A stretch of 64,000 nucleotides of DNA. It comes from an uncultured Pelagibacteraceae bacterium (lineage in GTDB: Bacteria > Pseudomonadota > Alphaproteobacteria > Pelagibacterales > Pelagibacteraceae). The notes under the pieces were generated by a model that ran no database searches, was not told where the DNA came from, and saw only the letters and a list, made by a program, of their open reading frames with translations. A program made the translations under genes and the position numbers. Numbering within the stretch: the stretch's first letter is position 1; each line of letters begins with the position of its first letter. Positions 13,020-22,873 of this stretch are shown one piece after another. The stretch spans positions 1 through 64,000 of the forward strand of contig CAJXBA010000002.1 in the NCBI GenBank assembly GCA_913050185.1, in the 5' to 3' direction.

Positions 13020-14249
13020 TTAATTATTAACCAAATTTTCCAAACTTTGTCTTTTTTTTATCATCTTATGTTTTGAACCGCTTACCATGACCTCAGCAAC
13101 AGTAGGTCTTGTATTGTAATTTGATGATAAAGACATTCCATAAGCACCTACATTAGCTAGAGCGATGTAATCTCCTTCTTTGATTTGCCAAAAATTTTTT
13201 TGATTAGCGAATTTATCTGAGTTTTCACAGACAGGACCCACAAACTCAAGATTTCCTTTGAATAATTTGTTTGTTCTTTTTAAAGGAATAATTTGATGAT
13301 GCGAATCATATAAAGCTGGTCTCATTAGATTATTCATGCCAGCGTTTAATATAACAAATTTTTTGTTATTGCCTTTTTTAATGTAAATAATTTTGGAAAT
13401 TAATACTGCTGTGTTTCCAACAATAAATCTACCTGGCTCGAATATAATTTTAACATTTTTATTTTTTGAAAACTTTTGTACTAATATAGAATATTGTTTC
13501 AAATTTATTTTTTTTTCTTTACTTGAATAAGGGATTCCCATGCCACCACCTAAATCGATAAATTTAAAATTTATTTTCGTTTTGTTAAGTATTTTATTGA
13601 GCACAGACAATACTTCTTTAAATGGTTTAATACTTGTAATTTGACTACCAATATGAACACTCAATCCTTCCAATTTTAAGTTTCTCATTTTGTTAATTTT
13701 TTGACAAAGATTTATGTAATCTTTGTAAAGTAAACCGAACTTTTCATTTTTTCCACCTGTCGAGATTTTTTTATGTGTTTTTCCAGTTACATTGGGATTT
13801 AATCTTATTCCAATAGAAGTTTTTCTAGATAATTTTTTTGAAATTTTATTAATGAGATTGGCCTCACTTTCCGATTCAACATTTATTAATAATATTTTTT
13901 TATTTATTGCTGTCCGAATTTCTTCTTCTGTTTTTCCAACACCAGAAAAAACAATTTTTTTTGGATTAATTCCAGCTTTTATTGCTTTTAATAATTCTCC
14001 AATTGACACAACATCTGCACCAGAACCTAATTTTTTTAGCTCTCTGAGCAAAGTAAGATTAGAATTAGATTTTACAGAAAAGCATATAATCGGTTTAGTA
14101 GCTTTGAATATATTATTAAAACTATTGAAATTATTTTTTAATTGCGAAAGTGAATAACAATAAAAAGGAGTTTTATATATACGCGCCAATTTAAACGCTA
14201 GTATATTTTCAATCCAAAGGCTATTTTTTCTAATTCGAATGTGGTCCAT
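13020..14249 (-). CDS. lysA: Diaminopimelate decarboxylase
   Basis: FSVKSNSNLTLLRELKKLGSGADVVSIGE; EPGRFIVGN. Confidence 0.95.
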   Translation of the reverse strand: MDHIRIRKNSLWIENILAFKLARIYKTPFYCYSLSQLKNNFNSFNNIFKATKPIICFSVKSNSNLTLLRELKKLGSGADVVSIGELLKAIKAGINPKKIVFSGVGKTEEEIRTAINKKILLINVESESEANLINKISKKLSRKTSIGIRLNPNVTGKTHKKISTGGKNEKFGLLYKDYINLCQKINKMRNLKLEGLSVHIGSQITSIKPFKEVLSVLNKILNKTKINFKFIDLGGGMGIPYSSKEKKINLKQYSILVQKFSKNKNVKIIFEPGRFIVGNTAVLISKIIYIKKGNNKKFVILNAGMNNLMRPALYDSHHQIIPLKRTNKLFKGNLEFVGPVCENSDKFANQKNFWQIKEGDYIALANVGAYGMSLSSNYNTRPTVAEVMVSGSKHKMIKKRQSLENLVNN

Positions 14250-14254
14250 CTTTT

Positions 14255-14371
14255 TTATCTTGAATAAATAGTTAGATTGCGAAGGCTTGTAGATTTGTAT
14301 TGTGGATCGCCCTTTTTACCACACGATGAACAAATTATGCATATGCTAATCATTACCAATAACATTCTCAT
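14255..14371 (-). CDS. LptM/YifL-like small lipoprotein (not in supplied ORF track)
   Basis: ATG overlaps the argH stop; MRMLLVMISICIICSSCGKKGDPQYKSTSLRNLTIYSR; lipobox CSSCGKKGDP; lies between argH and lysA as in many proteobacteria. Confidence 0.85.
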   Translation of the reverse strand: MRMLLVMISICIICSSCGKKGDPQYKSTSLRNLTIYSR

Positions 14372-15759
14372 TATTTAAATTCCTTTTTAAGTTTTAATAT
14401 CATTTTTTTTATATTTTTTGTAGCAGTCCCGCCATACGAAGATTTTGAATCTACTGAATGTCTAACATCAAATACTTTCATTACATTTTTGTCTAAATCA
14501 TTTTTCACTTTTTTTACTTCTTTAAAGTCAAGTTGACTCAATTTCTTTTTTTTCTTTTCGGCATAATTCACTAATTTAGCAGAAATTTTGTATGCTTCTC
14601 TAAAAGACAAGTTGTTATTTTTAACAAGATAATCGGCAAAGTCGGTAGCAGTAGTGTAACCTTCATCAGACAAAGAAAGCATCCTTTCTTTGTTAGGTTT
14701 TAAAGTTCTAATAATTTCATTTGTTATAATAATAGATCCTAACAGAGTATCATAACTATGAAATACTAGCGCTTTATCTTCTTGCATATCTTTGTAGTAT
14801 GATAAAGGTAAACCTTTCATCGTTGTTAACATTGCTTGTAATGAACCAAAATTTTTCCCCGCTCTACCTCTTATTAGTTCTACCGGATCAGGATTTTTTT
14901 TTTGAGGCATTATTGAAGAACCAGTCAACATTTTGTCATCAAATTTAATAAGTCTAAAAGCATCAGAATTCCAAATAATTAACTCTTCAGCAAGCCTAGA
15001 GATATGCATTGCACAAATAGAAGCCGATGATAAAAAATCTAAAGCAAAATCCCTATCGGATACAGTGTCGATTGAATTATTAGTCGGTTTTTTAAAACCT
15101 AATTTTTTTGAAGTAAAATTTCTGTCTATTTTATAAGATGTTCCCGCTAAAGCGCAGACTCCGAGAGGACATTCATCAATATAATTAATGTTACTGATAA
15201 ATCTTTTTTTATCTCTTTTAAACATTTCTATATAAGCTAATAAATAATGGGCAAAAGAAATTGGTTGTGCATTTTTTAAATGTGTTAAGCCAGGCATAAT
15301 TGTTTTGATATTTCCTTCTGATTTTTTTAGAAAACTTTTAATCAAGCTATTTAAATTTTTAACAATTTTTTTTGAAGCCTTTTTTATCCATAATTTAAAA
15401 TCTGTAATTACCTGATCGTTCCTCGATCTTGCTATATGCAAATAACCAGCATCTGCACCAATAATTGTATAGAGCCTTTTTTCAATATTTAGATGAATAT
15501 CTTCATATTTTTTATTAAAAATAAATTTATTTTTTTTTATTTCATTTTCAATTTTTTTTAATCCTAAAATTATTCTATTACCCCTTTTTTTGTTGATTAT
15601 TTTTTGTTTAACCAACATTTGTGCATGTATAATAGAACCTAAAATGTCTTCCTCAAACAGTCTTTTGTCCACGTCAATTGATGCACCAATTTTTTCAAAA
15701 ATTTCTGACGTAGCTTTATTGAATCTAGCACCCCAAACGGCTTTATTTTTGTCTTTCAT
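14371..15759 (-). CDS. argH: Argininosuccinate lyase
   Basis: GSSIMPQKKNPDPVELIRGRAGK. Confidence 0.97.
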   Translation of the reverse strand: MKDKNKAVWGARFNKATSEIFEKIGASIDVDKRLFEEDILGSIIHAQMLVKQKIINKKRGNRIILGLKKIENEIKKNKFIFNKKYEDIHLNIEKRLYTIIGADAGYLHIARSRNDQVITDFKLWIKKASKKIVKNLNSLIKSFLKKSEGNIKTIMPGLTHLKNAQPISFAHYLLAYIEMFKRDKKRFISNINYIDECPLGVCALAGTSYKIDRNFTSKKLGFKKPTNNSIDTVSDRDFALDFLSSASICAMHISRLAEELIIWNSDAFRLIKFDDKMLTGSSIMPQKKNPDPVELIRGRAGKNFGSLQAMLTTMKGLPLSYYKDMQEDKALVFHSYDTLLGSIIITNEIIRTLKPNKERMLSLSDEGYTTATDFADYLVKNNNLSFREAYKISAKLVNYAEKKKKKLSQLDFKEVKKVKNDLDKNVMKVFDVRHSVDSKSSYGGTATKNIKKMILKLKKEFK

Positions 15760-15779
15760 ATGTTAAGTTCTTATACTTA

Positions 15780-16319
15780 ATGTTTATAAATCAAAAAATT
15801 ATAAAATTTTTATTTTTTCTCTTTTGTTTTAATATTTTTTTATCAATAGCACAAACAAGCGAAGATGTGCCACTCAATAATATAGCTATAAATGAAACCC
15901 CTAGGGCAATTTCATCGGTTACATTTGAAGACTTTTCGGGTGACACAATTGACCTGAAAAATTACTACGGAAAACTTATAATTGTTAATTTTTGGGCAAC
16001 ATGGTGTAGCCCTTGTAGAGCAGAGATGCCTTCACTGGACGAACTTTATAAAAGTAATAATTTTAAAAATTTACAAGTTTTTGCGGTAAATATGGAAACA
16101 CACAATACTACAAAAACAAAAAAATTTTTTGAAGATCTTAATATTCAAAAATTGGGAATTTTCTTTGACCGTAATTTAAATTTTGTGAAGGAATTTAAAT
16201 TAAGAGGAGTTCCCACAACGATTTTGGTAAATAAAAAAGGTGAAGAATTTGCTAGAATTATCGGATCAATCGATTTTCAGGATAAAAAATTTATAAAATG
16301 GCTGTTAAGTTATGACTAA
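15780..16319 (+). CDS. TlpA/ResA-like thioredoxin family protein
   Basis: Signal peptide, NFWATWCSPCRAEMPSL. Confidence 0.93.
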   Translation: MFINQKIIKFLFFLFCFNIFLSIAQTSEDVPLNNIAINETPRAISSVTFEDFSGDTIDLKNYYGKLIIVNFWATWCSPCRAEMPSLDELYKSNNFKNLQVFAVNMETHNTTKTKKFFEDLNIQKLGIFFDRNLNFVKEFKLRGVPTTILVNKKGEEFARIIGSIDFQDKKFIKWLLSYD

Positions 16320-16968
16320 TTATATTTTGGACTCAATTTCAATACAACCCTATTCAAAAAACAAACCCAAACAAGTTATTGTATTATGCCATGGTTATGG
16401 GGGTGACGGGAAAGATATAAGTGCTCTTGCAATTAATTGGCAGAGGTTCTTGCCCGATGCTATTTTTATAAGTCCAAATGCACCAGAAGTTTGCACGATT
16501 AATTCTCAGGGTTATCAATGGTTTGATTTAACATCAGAAAAAGAAGATGAAATTCTTGAAAAATCTTTAGCTGCAGAAAAAAAATTAAACATATTTTTAA
16601 ATCAAATTTTAGATGATTTACAACTGGAGCCAATCAGCTTAGCAATGGTAGGATTCAGCCAAGGTTGCATGATGAGCATTCAAACTGCACTTAAAAAAAG
16701 TAAAAAAATAAATTGTTTGCTTGGTTATTCTGGGAAAATAATTAATCAAAAACATTTATCTGATAATATTAACTCAAAACCAATAATGTTTTTAATGCAC
16801 GGAGCGAATGATACAATTGTTTCACCAACACATTTGTTAGAAGCAAAGGAATATCTAGTAAGTCACGGTTTGAAAATTAAAATTAAAATGTTTAAGAATT
16901 GTGAGCACAGAATACCCATGGAGGGTTCTAGTCTAGGTCTTAAATTTTTAAAAAAAAATCTTTTATAA
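16312..16968 (+). CDS. Carboxylesterase/phospholipase-type alpha/beta hydrolase
   Basis: VIVLCHGYGGDGKDI, GFSQGCMMS. Confidence 0.88.
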   Translation: MTNYILDSISIQPYSKNKPKQVIVLCHGYGGDGKDISALAINWQRFLPDAIFISPNAPEVCTINSQGYQWFDLTSEKEDEILEKSLAAEKKLNIFLNQILDDLQLEPISLAMVGFSQGCMMSIQTALKKSKKINCLLGYSGKIINQKHLSDNINSKPIMFLMHGANDTIVSPTHLLEAKEYLVSHGLKIKIKMFKNCEHRIPMEGSSLGLKFLKKNLL

Positions 16969-17026
16969 CTGAAAGAATTTTTTAATAAACTATTTCTTGC
17001 AAAATTTATTTTAATCCGTTAACCTA

Positions 17027-17602
17027 GTGCGTATGATAATAGCTGCCTCGGAGAAAGTTCCATTGGAAAAATGCCCTGCATTAGTTTTGAATGCCGACTT
17101 TAGACCGTTGAGCTACTATCCGCTTTCACTTTGGTGTTGGCAGGATGCTGTCAAATCTGTTTTTCTTGAAAGAGTGAGCATTGTATCAAATTATAAAAGA
17201 AAAGTAAGAAGTCCTTCTTTCGAAATGAGTTTACCTAGCGTGATAGCTTTAAAAAGTTTTATCAAACCTTCAGAAAACCCTAATTTCACCAGATTTAATG
17301 TTTTTTTGAGAGATAAATTTGCTTGTCAATATTGTGGGGCTAATAAAGATTTAACATTTGATCATCTACTACCAAAATCAAAAGGGGGAGTGACAGATTG
17401 GGAAAATGTTGTGACGGCTTGCTCAACATGTAATGTTAAAAAGGGTGGTAAATTATACTTTAGTTCTGAGATGAAATTATATAGAAAACCTTTTCGACCA
17501 ACAATCGAAGATTTACATCAAAATGGAAGAAATTTTCCTCCAAATTTTTTACACGAAAGTTGGATGGATTACTTATATTGGGATGTAGAATTACTACCTT
17601 AA
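17027..17602 (+). CDS. HNH endonuclease
   Basis: CQYCGANKDLTFDHLLPKSKGGVTDWENVVTACSTCN; GTG start. Confidence 0.93.
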   Translation: MRMIIAASEKVPLEKCPALVLNADFRPLSYYPLSLWCWQDAVKSVFLERVSIVSNYKRKVRSPSFEMSLPSVIALKSFIKPSENPNFTRFNVFLRDKFACQYCGANKDLTFDHLLPKSKGGVTDWENVVTACSTCNVKKGGKLYFSSEMKLYRKPFRPTIEDLHQNGRNFPPNFLHESWMDYLYWDVELLP

Positions 17603-17639
17603 AAAAGCTAATCTTATAATTTCTTCTAAAGTTTTTTTG

Positions 17640-18122
17640 TCAGTTTTTTCCATAGCTCATAAATAGCTTTAAAAATATAACACCTAAAACAAATGAAAAC
17701 ACGGCATTAATTGCAGCAAGAGACAAACCAAGTATCTTGAAACTAACATCTTTACAACTTATGGTATTTTGCTTTAATTGTTCAAGAATCTCTTCTTTTG
17801 ATAGAGTTTCTGAAAAATTTCCAACTGTACATGCAAATGATTCTTCAAAAAAACCCTGTTCTATTCCAAAATGATAAAAAGCTAGCACTGAACTCACCGT
17901 AAATACTAAGAACAATATTAATAGAGTTAATTTTTCATAACTTCTAATAAAAAAAATTTTTGTTATTAGAAAAACTGCAAGAAAATATGGAATACGCTCA
18001 TAAAGACATAATCTACAAGGTTTGTGATCCATTTTGTATTCAATTACAAAAGCAGATATTAAAACTAGTGAAATAAACACAAGTGTAGTAAATAGAAATT
18101 TTTTATTTATTTGTTTACTCAT
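17640..18122 (-). CDS. dsbB: Disulfide bond formation protein DsbB family
   Basis: CRLCLYERIPYF quinone-reductase motif, four TM segments. Confidence 0.85.
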   Translation of the reverse strand: MSKQINKKFLFTTLVFISLVLISAFVIEYKMDHKPCRLCLYERIPYFLAVFLITKIFFIRSYEKLTLLILFLVFTVSSVLAFYHFGIEQGFFEESFACTVGNFSETLSKEEILEQLKQNTISCKDVSFKILGLSLAAINAVFSFVLGVIFLKLFMSYGKN

Positions 18123-18124
18123 TT

Positions 18125-18721
18125 TTATTTAAAAGACAAAAAGTAAATAGCCATTGCCAATAGAATAACAATTCCAGCAATAATGATACTCAATTTTGTT
18201 CCTTGTTTTTCTAAGAAGGGACCAATTTTTTGACCAAATTTATGAGTTAGATATGCAACTAAAAAAAATCTTAAACCTCGCGTTATAATACAGATTGAAA
18301 TAAAAGTTATTAGGTTATAGTGAATTATTCCACTAGAAATAGTTAAAAGTTTGAACGGAAGGGGTGTGAAGCCTGCTGTGAATAATATACCTAACCAAGC
18401 CACTAAGCCGCCTCCAGTTGAAAACTTTTCTTTAAACGCATCAGAGTATTCATAACCATAAAATTCAAAAATTTTTATTGCAACTTCATTTAAAGAATAA
18501 CCAATATAATAACCAAATAGTGCACCCAAAACTGAAAAAATGGTTGCTATTAAAGCTATTCGAATAAATTCATTTTTTTTTGATATCACCATAGGAACAA
18601 TCATCACATCAGGTGGTATAGGAAAAAAAGAGCTTTCTATAAATGCTTCAATTGCCAAAATTTGTTTTGCGTATTTATATCCTGCCCAAGCAACACATTT
18701 GTCATATAAGCTTTTAATCAT
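18125..18721 (-). CDS. YqaA/DedA-like VTT-domain membrane protein
   Basis: AIEAFIESSFFPIPPDVMIVPMV, FTPLPFKLLTISSG. Confidence 0.88.
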   Translation of the reverse strand: MIKSLYDKCVAWAGYKYAKQILAIEAFIESSFFPIPPDVMIVPMVISKKNEFIRIALIATIFSVLGALFGYYIGYSLNEVAIKIFEFYGYEYSDAFKEKFSTGGGLVAWLGILFTAGFTPLPFKLLTISSGIIHYNLITFISICIITRGLRFFLVAYLTHKFGQKIGPFLEKQGTKLSIIIAGIVILLAMAIYFLSFK

Positions 18722-18764
18722 TTTTTTTGTTTAAAATCGTTTTGTTATACTATACTATTTAATT

Positions 18765-18959
18765 ATGAACATTAAATGTACGTTAATAAAATTAGTTGGG
18801 TCATTGGTTTTGTCCCCGATATTGGTTTATACAGTCTTGGTAATCGCAAGAGCTTTTGGTGCATCTTATGACATGTCGCATGGAGAGGCATTTATTGTCT
18901 GGTTGCTTATGGCTATATTAATTTCTCAATGTGTGTGTTGTTCTAGTCGCAAGAAATAA
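18765..18959 (+). CDS. Small two-TM hypothetical protein
   Basis: 64 aa ORF in an otherwise empty gap, two hydrophobic segments, C-terminal CVCCSSRKK. Confidence 0.6.
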   Translation: MNIKCTLIKLVGSLVLSPILVYTVLVIARAFGASYDMSHGEAFIVWLLMAILISQCVCCSSRKK

Positions 18960-18983
18960 ATCTCTATAAAACATTTTTTTAGA

Positions 18984-19433
18984 TTGGCACATATGAGCAA
19001 GGTAATAGGAATCGCAATCTCGGAAAATCCCAAAGGAGCAATAAGAAGCGTCAATAATGTTAAAGCTATCGCAGGCAAGGGTTTGGTTAATGAATATCAT
19101 TTTAAAAATGATAATGACAAAAGATGTCAAATTACACTTATCGAGATTGAAAATATTAACTACTACAATCACAAGTATGGAGTATCTATTCCATCTATAA
19201 GTTTTAGAAGAAATATTATCACAGAAGGTATTCGGCTTAATGAATTAGAGGGTAGTGAGTTTTTAATTGGAAAAGTTAAAGTTAAGGCACACGATTTATG
19301 TAGACCTTGCAAATATTTACAAGAATCCCTGAAGCAGAAAAATATAATTAAAGAATTTTTACAAAAAGGTGGATTGCGTTGTGAAATATTAACTGATGGA
19401 GAAATTTTTGTTGATGACAAAATAAAATGTTAA
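18984..19433 (+). CDS. MOSC-domain-like protein
   Basis: GKGLVNEYHF, RRNIITEGIRLNELEGSEFLIGKVKVKAHDLCRPC. Confidence 0.8.
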   Translation: MAHMSKVIGIAISENPKGAIRSVNNVKAIAGKGLVNEYHFKNDNDKRCQITLIEIENINYYNHKYGVSIPSISFRRNIITEGIRLNELEGSEFLIGKVKVKAHDLCRPCKYLQESLKQKNIIKEFLQKGGLRCEILTDGEIFVDDKIKC

Positions 19434-19439
19434 CTTTTT

Positions 19440-19622
19440 ATGAAGAAAACAGTAATTTTAAAGGATGATACAGGACAAACGGTAGAAGTTAAATTGGAAA
19501 AATTTGTTGATCACATAAATCGTTATCATAGAATAGGAACAAGCATTCACGATGAAAGAGGGCATTACTTCACGATCAACGAAACATTCAGAGAAAAACT
19601 AAAAAAAATATCAAAAAAATAA
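19440..19622 (+). CDS. Hypothetical 60 aa protein
   Basis: Tightly packed between MOSC and nuclease ORFs with stop/start overlap (taATG). Confidence 0.65.
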   Translation: MKKTVILKDDTGQTVEVKLEKFVDHINRYHRIGTSIHDERGHYFTINETFREKLKKISKK

Positions 19623-20080
19623 TGAAAGAATTTCTGTTGATATGTTTTTTTTTATTTTCAGTATCTTTTTATAACATCGAAGTAAAAGCAGGAGATTTAA
19701 GAATAATTGATGGTGATACAATTATACTTCATGGTGAAAAAATCAGATTTTCGGGAATAGATGCTCCTGAGTTGAAACAAACTTGCATTAAATATGATCA
19801 ACCAGTTTATTGTGGAATATTAGCTAAAGAAGTTCTTTTAAAAAGAATAGGAAATAAAATTCCTACATGCATAAAAGAAGGAAAAGATTTTTATAATAGA
19901 TTTTTGGCCGAATGTTTCATTAATGAAAGCAGTTTATCCAGGTATTTGGTGAGAAGTGGATATGCATTTGCATACCGAAAATACTCAACAAAATTTATTA
20001 AAGATGAAGAATACGCAAAACAAAGAAATCTTGGTATTTGGTCAATGAAATTCAAATATCCTTGGGAATTTAGAAAGTGA
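19622..20080 (+). CDS. Thermonuclease (SNase) family protein
   Basis: Signal peptide, IDGDTIILHGEKIRFSGIDAPELKQ. Confidence 0.92.
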   Translation: MKEFLLICFFLFSVSFYNIEVKAGDLRIIDGDTIILHGEKIRFSGIDAPELKQTCIKYDQPVYCGILAKEVLLKRIGNKIPTCIKEGKDFYNRFLAECFINESSLSRYLVRSGYAFAYRKYSTKFIKDEEYAKQRNLGIWSMKFKYPWEFRK

Positions 20081-20116
20081 ATAATAAAAATTATTAATTT
20101 TATCAAACTTAAATTT

Positions 20117-20758
20117 TCATAAAGGAATAAAACTTTTTTTATATGCTTTTGGCCATTTTTTGTTTAACTCTTTTTCAAAAATTATATCAATATCCAGGTC
20201 TGATAAAATCCAATGATCTCTTTCCATCTCACCCTCGAGTTGACCATTGCCCCATCCAGAATATCCTAAAATAACTAAGCTTTTATCTGGTCCCTTATTT
20301 TCTGCAATGTCAATTAAAATTTTAGAATCTGCCGTAATGGAGATGATGCCAAAACTTTTAGTAGTTTCATTTTGATATTCAGTTGAATGCAAGATGAAAA
20401 TTTTTTTTGTATCAACAGGTCCACCCCAATATATTGGAATGTGTACCTTATATAATGCTTCTCTTTCTTCGGATGTACTTATCGAAGAATCTATTAACAG
20501 AGCCAGTGGTATTGATCCCATGGGTTTGTTTATAACGAGTCCCCAAGCACCATCTTCATCATTTTCTAAAATAACTATCACTGTTTTTTTAAATCTACTG
20601 TCATTCATTTTTTTAGTAGCAATCAAAAAATGATTTTTGACGCTATTATAAAATCTGCCTTTTAAGTAATTTTCTGAAGCTTGGGTTAAGGAGTCTACAT
20701 GGAAAGATGATAAAAATTGTAAAATAATGAATGAAAATATTAATATTCTTTTATTCAT
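20117..20758 (-). CDS. YqgE/AlgH family protein
   Basis: NHFLIATKKMNDSRFKKTVIVILENDEDGAWGLVINKPM; GYSGWGNGQLEGEM. Confidence 0.92.
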   Translation of the reverse strand: MNKRILIFSFIILQFLSSFHVDSLTQASENYLKGRFYNSVKNHFLIATKKMNDSRFKKTVIVILENDEDGAWGLVINKPMGSIPLALLIDSSISTSEEREALYKVHIPIYWGGPVDTKKIFILHSTEYQNETTKSFGIISITADSKILIDIAENKGPDKSLVILGYSGWGNGQLEGEMERDHWILSDLDIDIIFEKELNKKWPKAYKKSFIPL

Positions 20759-20787
20759 AGATTAATTATAATAACATAATCATACTT

Positions 20788-21639
20788 ATGAATATTGTTA
20801 CAGATGTTATTTTACCTTTGGCTTTAGCCTTTATAATGTTTGCATTGGGATTGGGGCTTACGGGAGAAGATTTTTTGAGAGTTGCAAGACAACCTCGTGA
20901 TTTTTTTGTAGGAGCTTTTTCACAGATTATTATACTTCCGATTATTGCGTTTATTCTTGTAAAGATATGGCCGATTGCACCCGAACTGGCAATAGGAGTT
21001 ATGATAATTGCTGCTGCACCCGGCGGCGTGACATCTAACTTATTAACTTATTTTGCAAAAGGTGATGTAGCGCTTTCAATATCACTAACAGCTATTATTA
21101 GTTTGCTAAGTGTTGTTACAATTCCGTTTATCGTTTTAACATCGATTGGACTATTGGCTGACACAAGTATAGCTCAAGATATTTCTTTACTGAGTATGGC
21201 TCGAGATATGTTTTTAATCGTTACGGTGCCAGTTATATTAGGCATGTTATTCAGAAAATTTATCCCAACCGCAGTAATAAAATTCGAACCAATGGCAAAG
21301 AGAGTATCAATGGTGCTTTTTGTACTTGTTTTATTGGGTGCAATAGCAGCTGAAAAAGAAAATATCGTCTCATATTTTGCTCAAGCGGGGTTAATAACTT
21401 TATTACTGAATGTAATTATGATGGTTGTAGCATTTTATCTTGCTCAATTATTGGGTTCAGGTAATGAACAAAAAAAATGTATTACAATTGAATGTGGATT
21501 GCAAAATGGGACACTTGCTATATTTGTAGCAACATCAATTTTTGGTGGAGGTGCGTATGTTATCCCCGCGGCCACATACAGTTTAATAATGTTCTTTACA
21601 TCTTTAATATTCGTATATTTAGTTAGAAAAACTATTTAA
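20788..21639 (+). CDS. Bile acid:sodium symporter (BASS) family transporter
   Basis: MFALGLGLTGEDFLRVARQPR, AAAPGGVTSNLLTYFAKGDVALS, ECGLQNGTLA. Confidence 0.92.
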   Translation: MNIVTDVILPLALAFIMFALGLGLTGEDFLRVARQPRDFFVGAFSQIIILPIIAFILVKIWPIAPELAIGVMIIAAAPGGVTSNLLTYFAKGDVALSISLTAIISLLSVVTIPFIVLTSIGLLADTSIAQDISLLSMARDMFLIVTVPVILGMLFRKFIPTAVIKFEPMAKRVSMVLFVLVLLGAIAAEKENIVSYFAQAGLITLLLNVIMMVVAFYLAQLLGSGNEQKKCITIECGLQNGTLAIFVATSIFGGGAYVIPAATYSLIMFFTSLIFVYLVRKTI

Positions 21640-21690
21640 AAAATAAATAATCTATTTTAATTTTTTTTAAAGTTTTATATTTTATGAAAA

Positions 21691-21765
21691 GGTCCCGTAG
21701 TTAAATGGATATAACGGCTCCCTCCTAAGGAGCAGTTGCGGGTTCGATTCCCGCCGGGATCGCCA
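21691..21765 (+). tRNA. tRNA-Arg(CCT)
   Basis: Cloverleaf readable; anticodon loop CTCCTAA, GGTTCGATTCC T-loop, encoded CCA. Confidence 0.95.
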
Positions 21766-21785
21766 TTTTTTCTGAGAAATAGAAA

Positions 21786-22412
21786 ATGTTAGATAACAAA
21801 GATCTTATTAGAGAACTAAAAATTGAAGGAATTTCTGATAAAAATATATTACGTGCTATAGAAAAAGTTCCTAGAGAGTTTTTTGTTGCACAGGGATTAA
21901 TTGATCGTGCTTATGAAAATATTCCATTACCAATAGATTGTGGCCAAACCATATCACAACCCTATGTTGTGGCATATATGATTTCTTGCTTGAAATTGAA
22001 AAAAACAGATAAAGTTTTGGAAATAGGTACTGGCACAGGATATCAAACGGCAATACTTTCTTATTTGTGCAAAGAAGTTTGTACAATTGAGATATACAAT
22101 AAGTTACTGGATCAGGCTAAAAAAAGAATTCTAAAACTCAATTTAAAAAATATTAATTTTATATTAGGTAATGGAACTGAAGGTTGGAATGCAAAGGTTT
22201 TATTTGATGCTATAATTGTTAGTGCTGCATCAGAAATAATACCTGACAAACTATTGAAAAATTTAAAAAATCATGGATGTCTAATTATGCCTAAAAAAAA
22301 ATCATTAGATATTCAAAAACTTTTATTAATAAAAAAAAGTAATGAAACTTATTTAGAAAAAGAATTATGTAGCGTAAAATTTGTACCTTTGCTAAATGAT
22401 AATATTGAATAA
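21786..22412 (+). CDS. pcm: Protein-L-isoaspartate O-methyltransferase
   Basis: GQTISQPYVVAYMI, VLEIGTGTGYQTAILS. Confidence 0.93.
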   Translation: MLDNKDLIRELKIEGISDKNILRAIEKVPREFFVAQGLIDRAYENIPLPIDCGQTISQPYVVAYMISCLKLKKTDKVLEIGTGTGYQTAILSYLCKEVCTIEIYNKLLDQAKKRILKLNLKNINFILGNGTEGWNAKVLFDAIIVSAASEIIPDKLLKNLKNHGCLIMPKKKSLDIQKLLLIKKSNETYLEKELCSVKFVPLLNDNIE

Positions 22413-22427
22413 CTTTATTATATTTTT

Positions 22428-22700
22428 TTGATGAAAAAACACCTATTAATTTTTGGAAAAGTGCAAGGTGTTGGTTTTAGAAATTGGTTGTATGTGAAAG
22501 CAACAGAAAAAAATGTTCACGGCTGGGTTAAAAATACAATAAAAGGTGAAGTAGAAGTTCTTCTCATTGGCAATAACAAGGATGTTAATGAGATCATAAA
22601 ACAATGCGAGATAGGTCCTTCCACTTCAAGAGTAATGGAAATTAAAATCCAGGACTATAAACAAGATTATTTTGGCAAATCTTTCAGTGTAATTCATTGA
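22428..22700 (+). CDS. acyP: Acylphosphatase
   Basis: FGKVQGVGFRNWLYVKATEKNVHGWVKNTIKGEVEVL. Confidence 0.95.
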   Translation: MMKKHLLIFGKVQGVGFRNWLYVKATEKNVHGWVKNTIKGEVEVLLIGNNKDVNEIIKQCEIGPSTSRVMEIKIQDYKQDYFGKSFSVIH

Positions 22701-22779
22701 CAATAAAACTATTTTTTAGTTGCGTCCTTCGTAATTTCAAAACATAATAACTACATAAACATTAACTAAAAGGAGAAAA

Positions 22780-22866
22780 GGGCGAATGGCGGAACTGGTA
22801 GACGCGCAGGACTCAAAATCCTGTGGTAGCAATACTGTGAGAGTTCGAGTCTCTCTTTGCCCACCA
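22780..22866 (+). tRNA. tRNA-Leu(CAA)
   Basis: Class II tRNA; anticodon loop CTCAAAA, GTTCGAGTC T-loop, encoded CCA. Confidence 0.95.
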
Positions 22867-22873
22867 AAATTAA

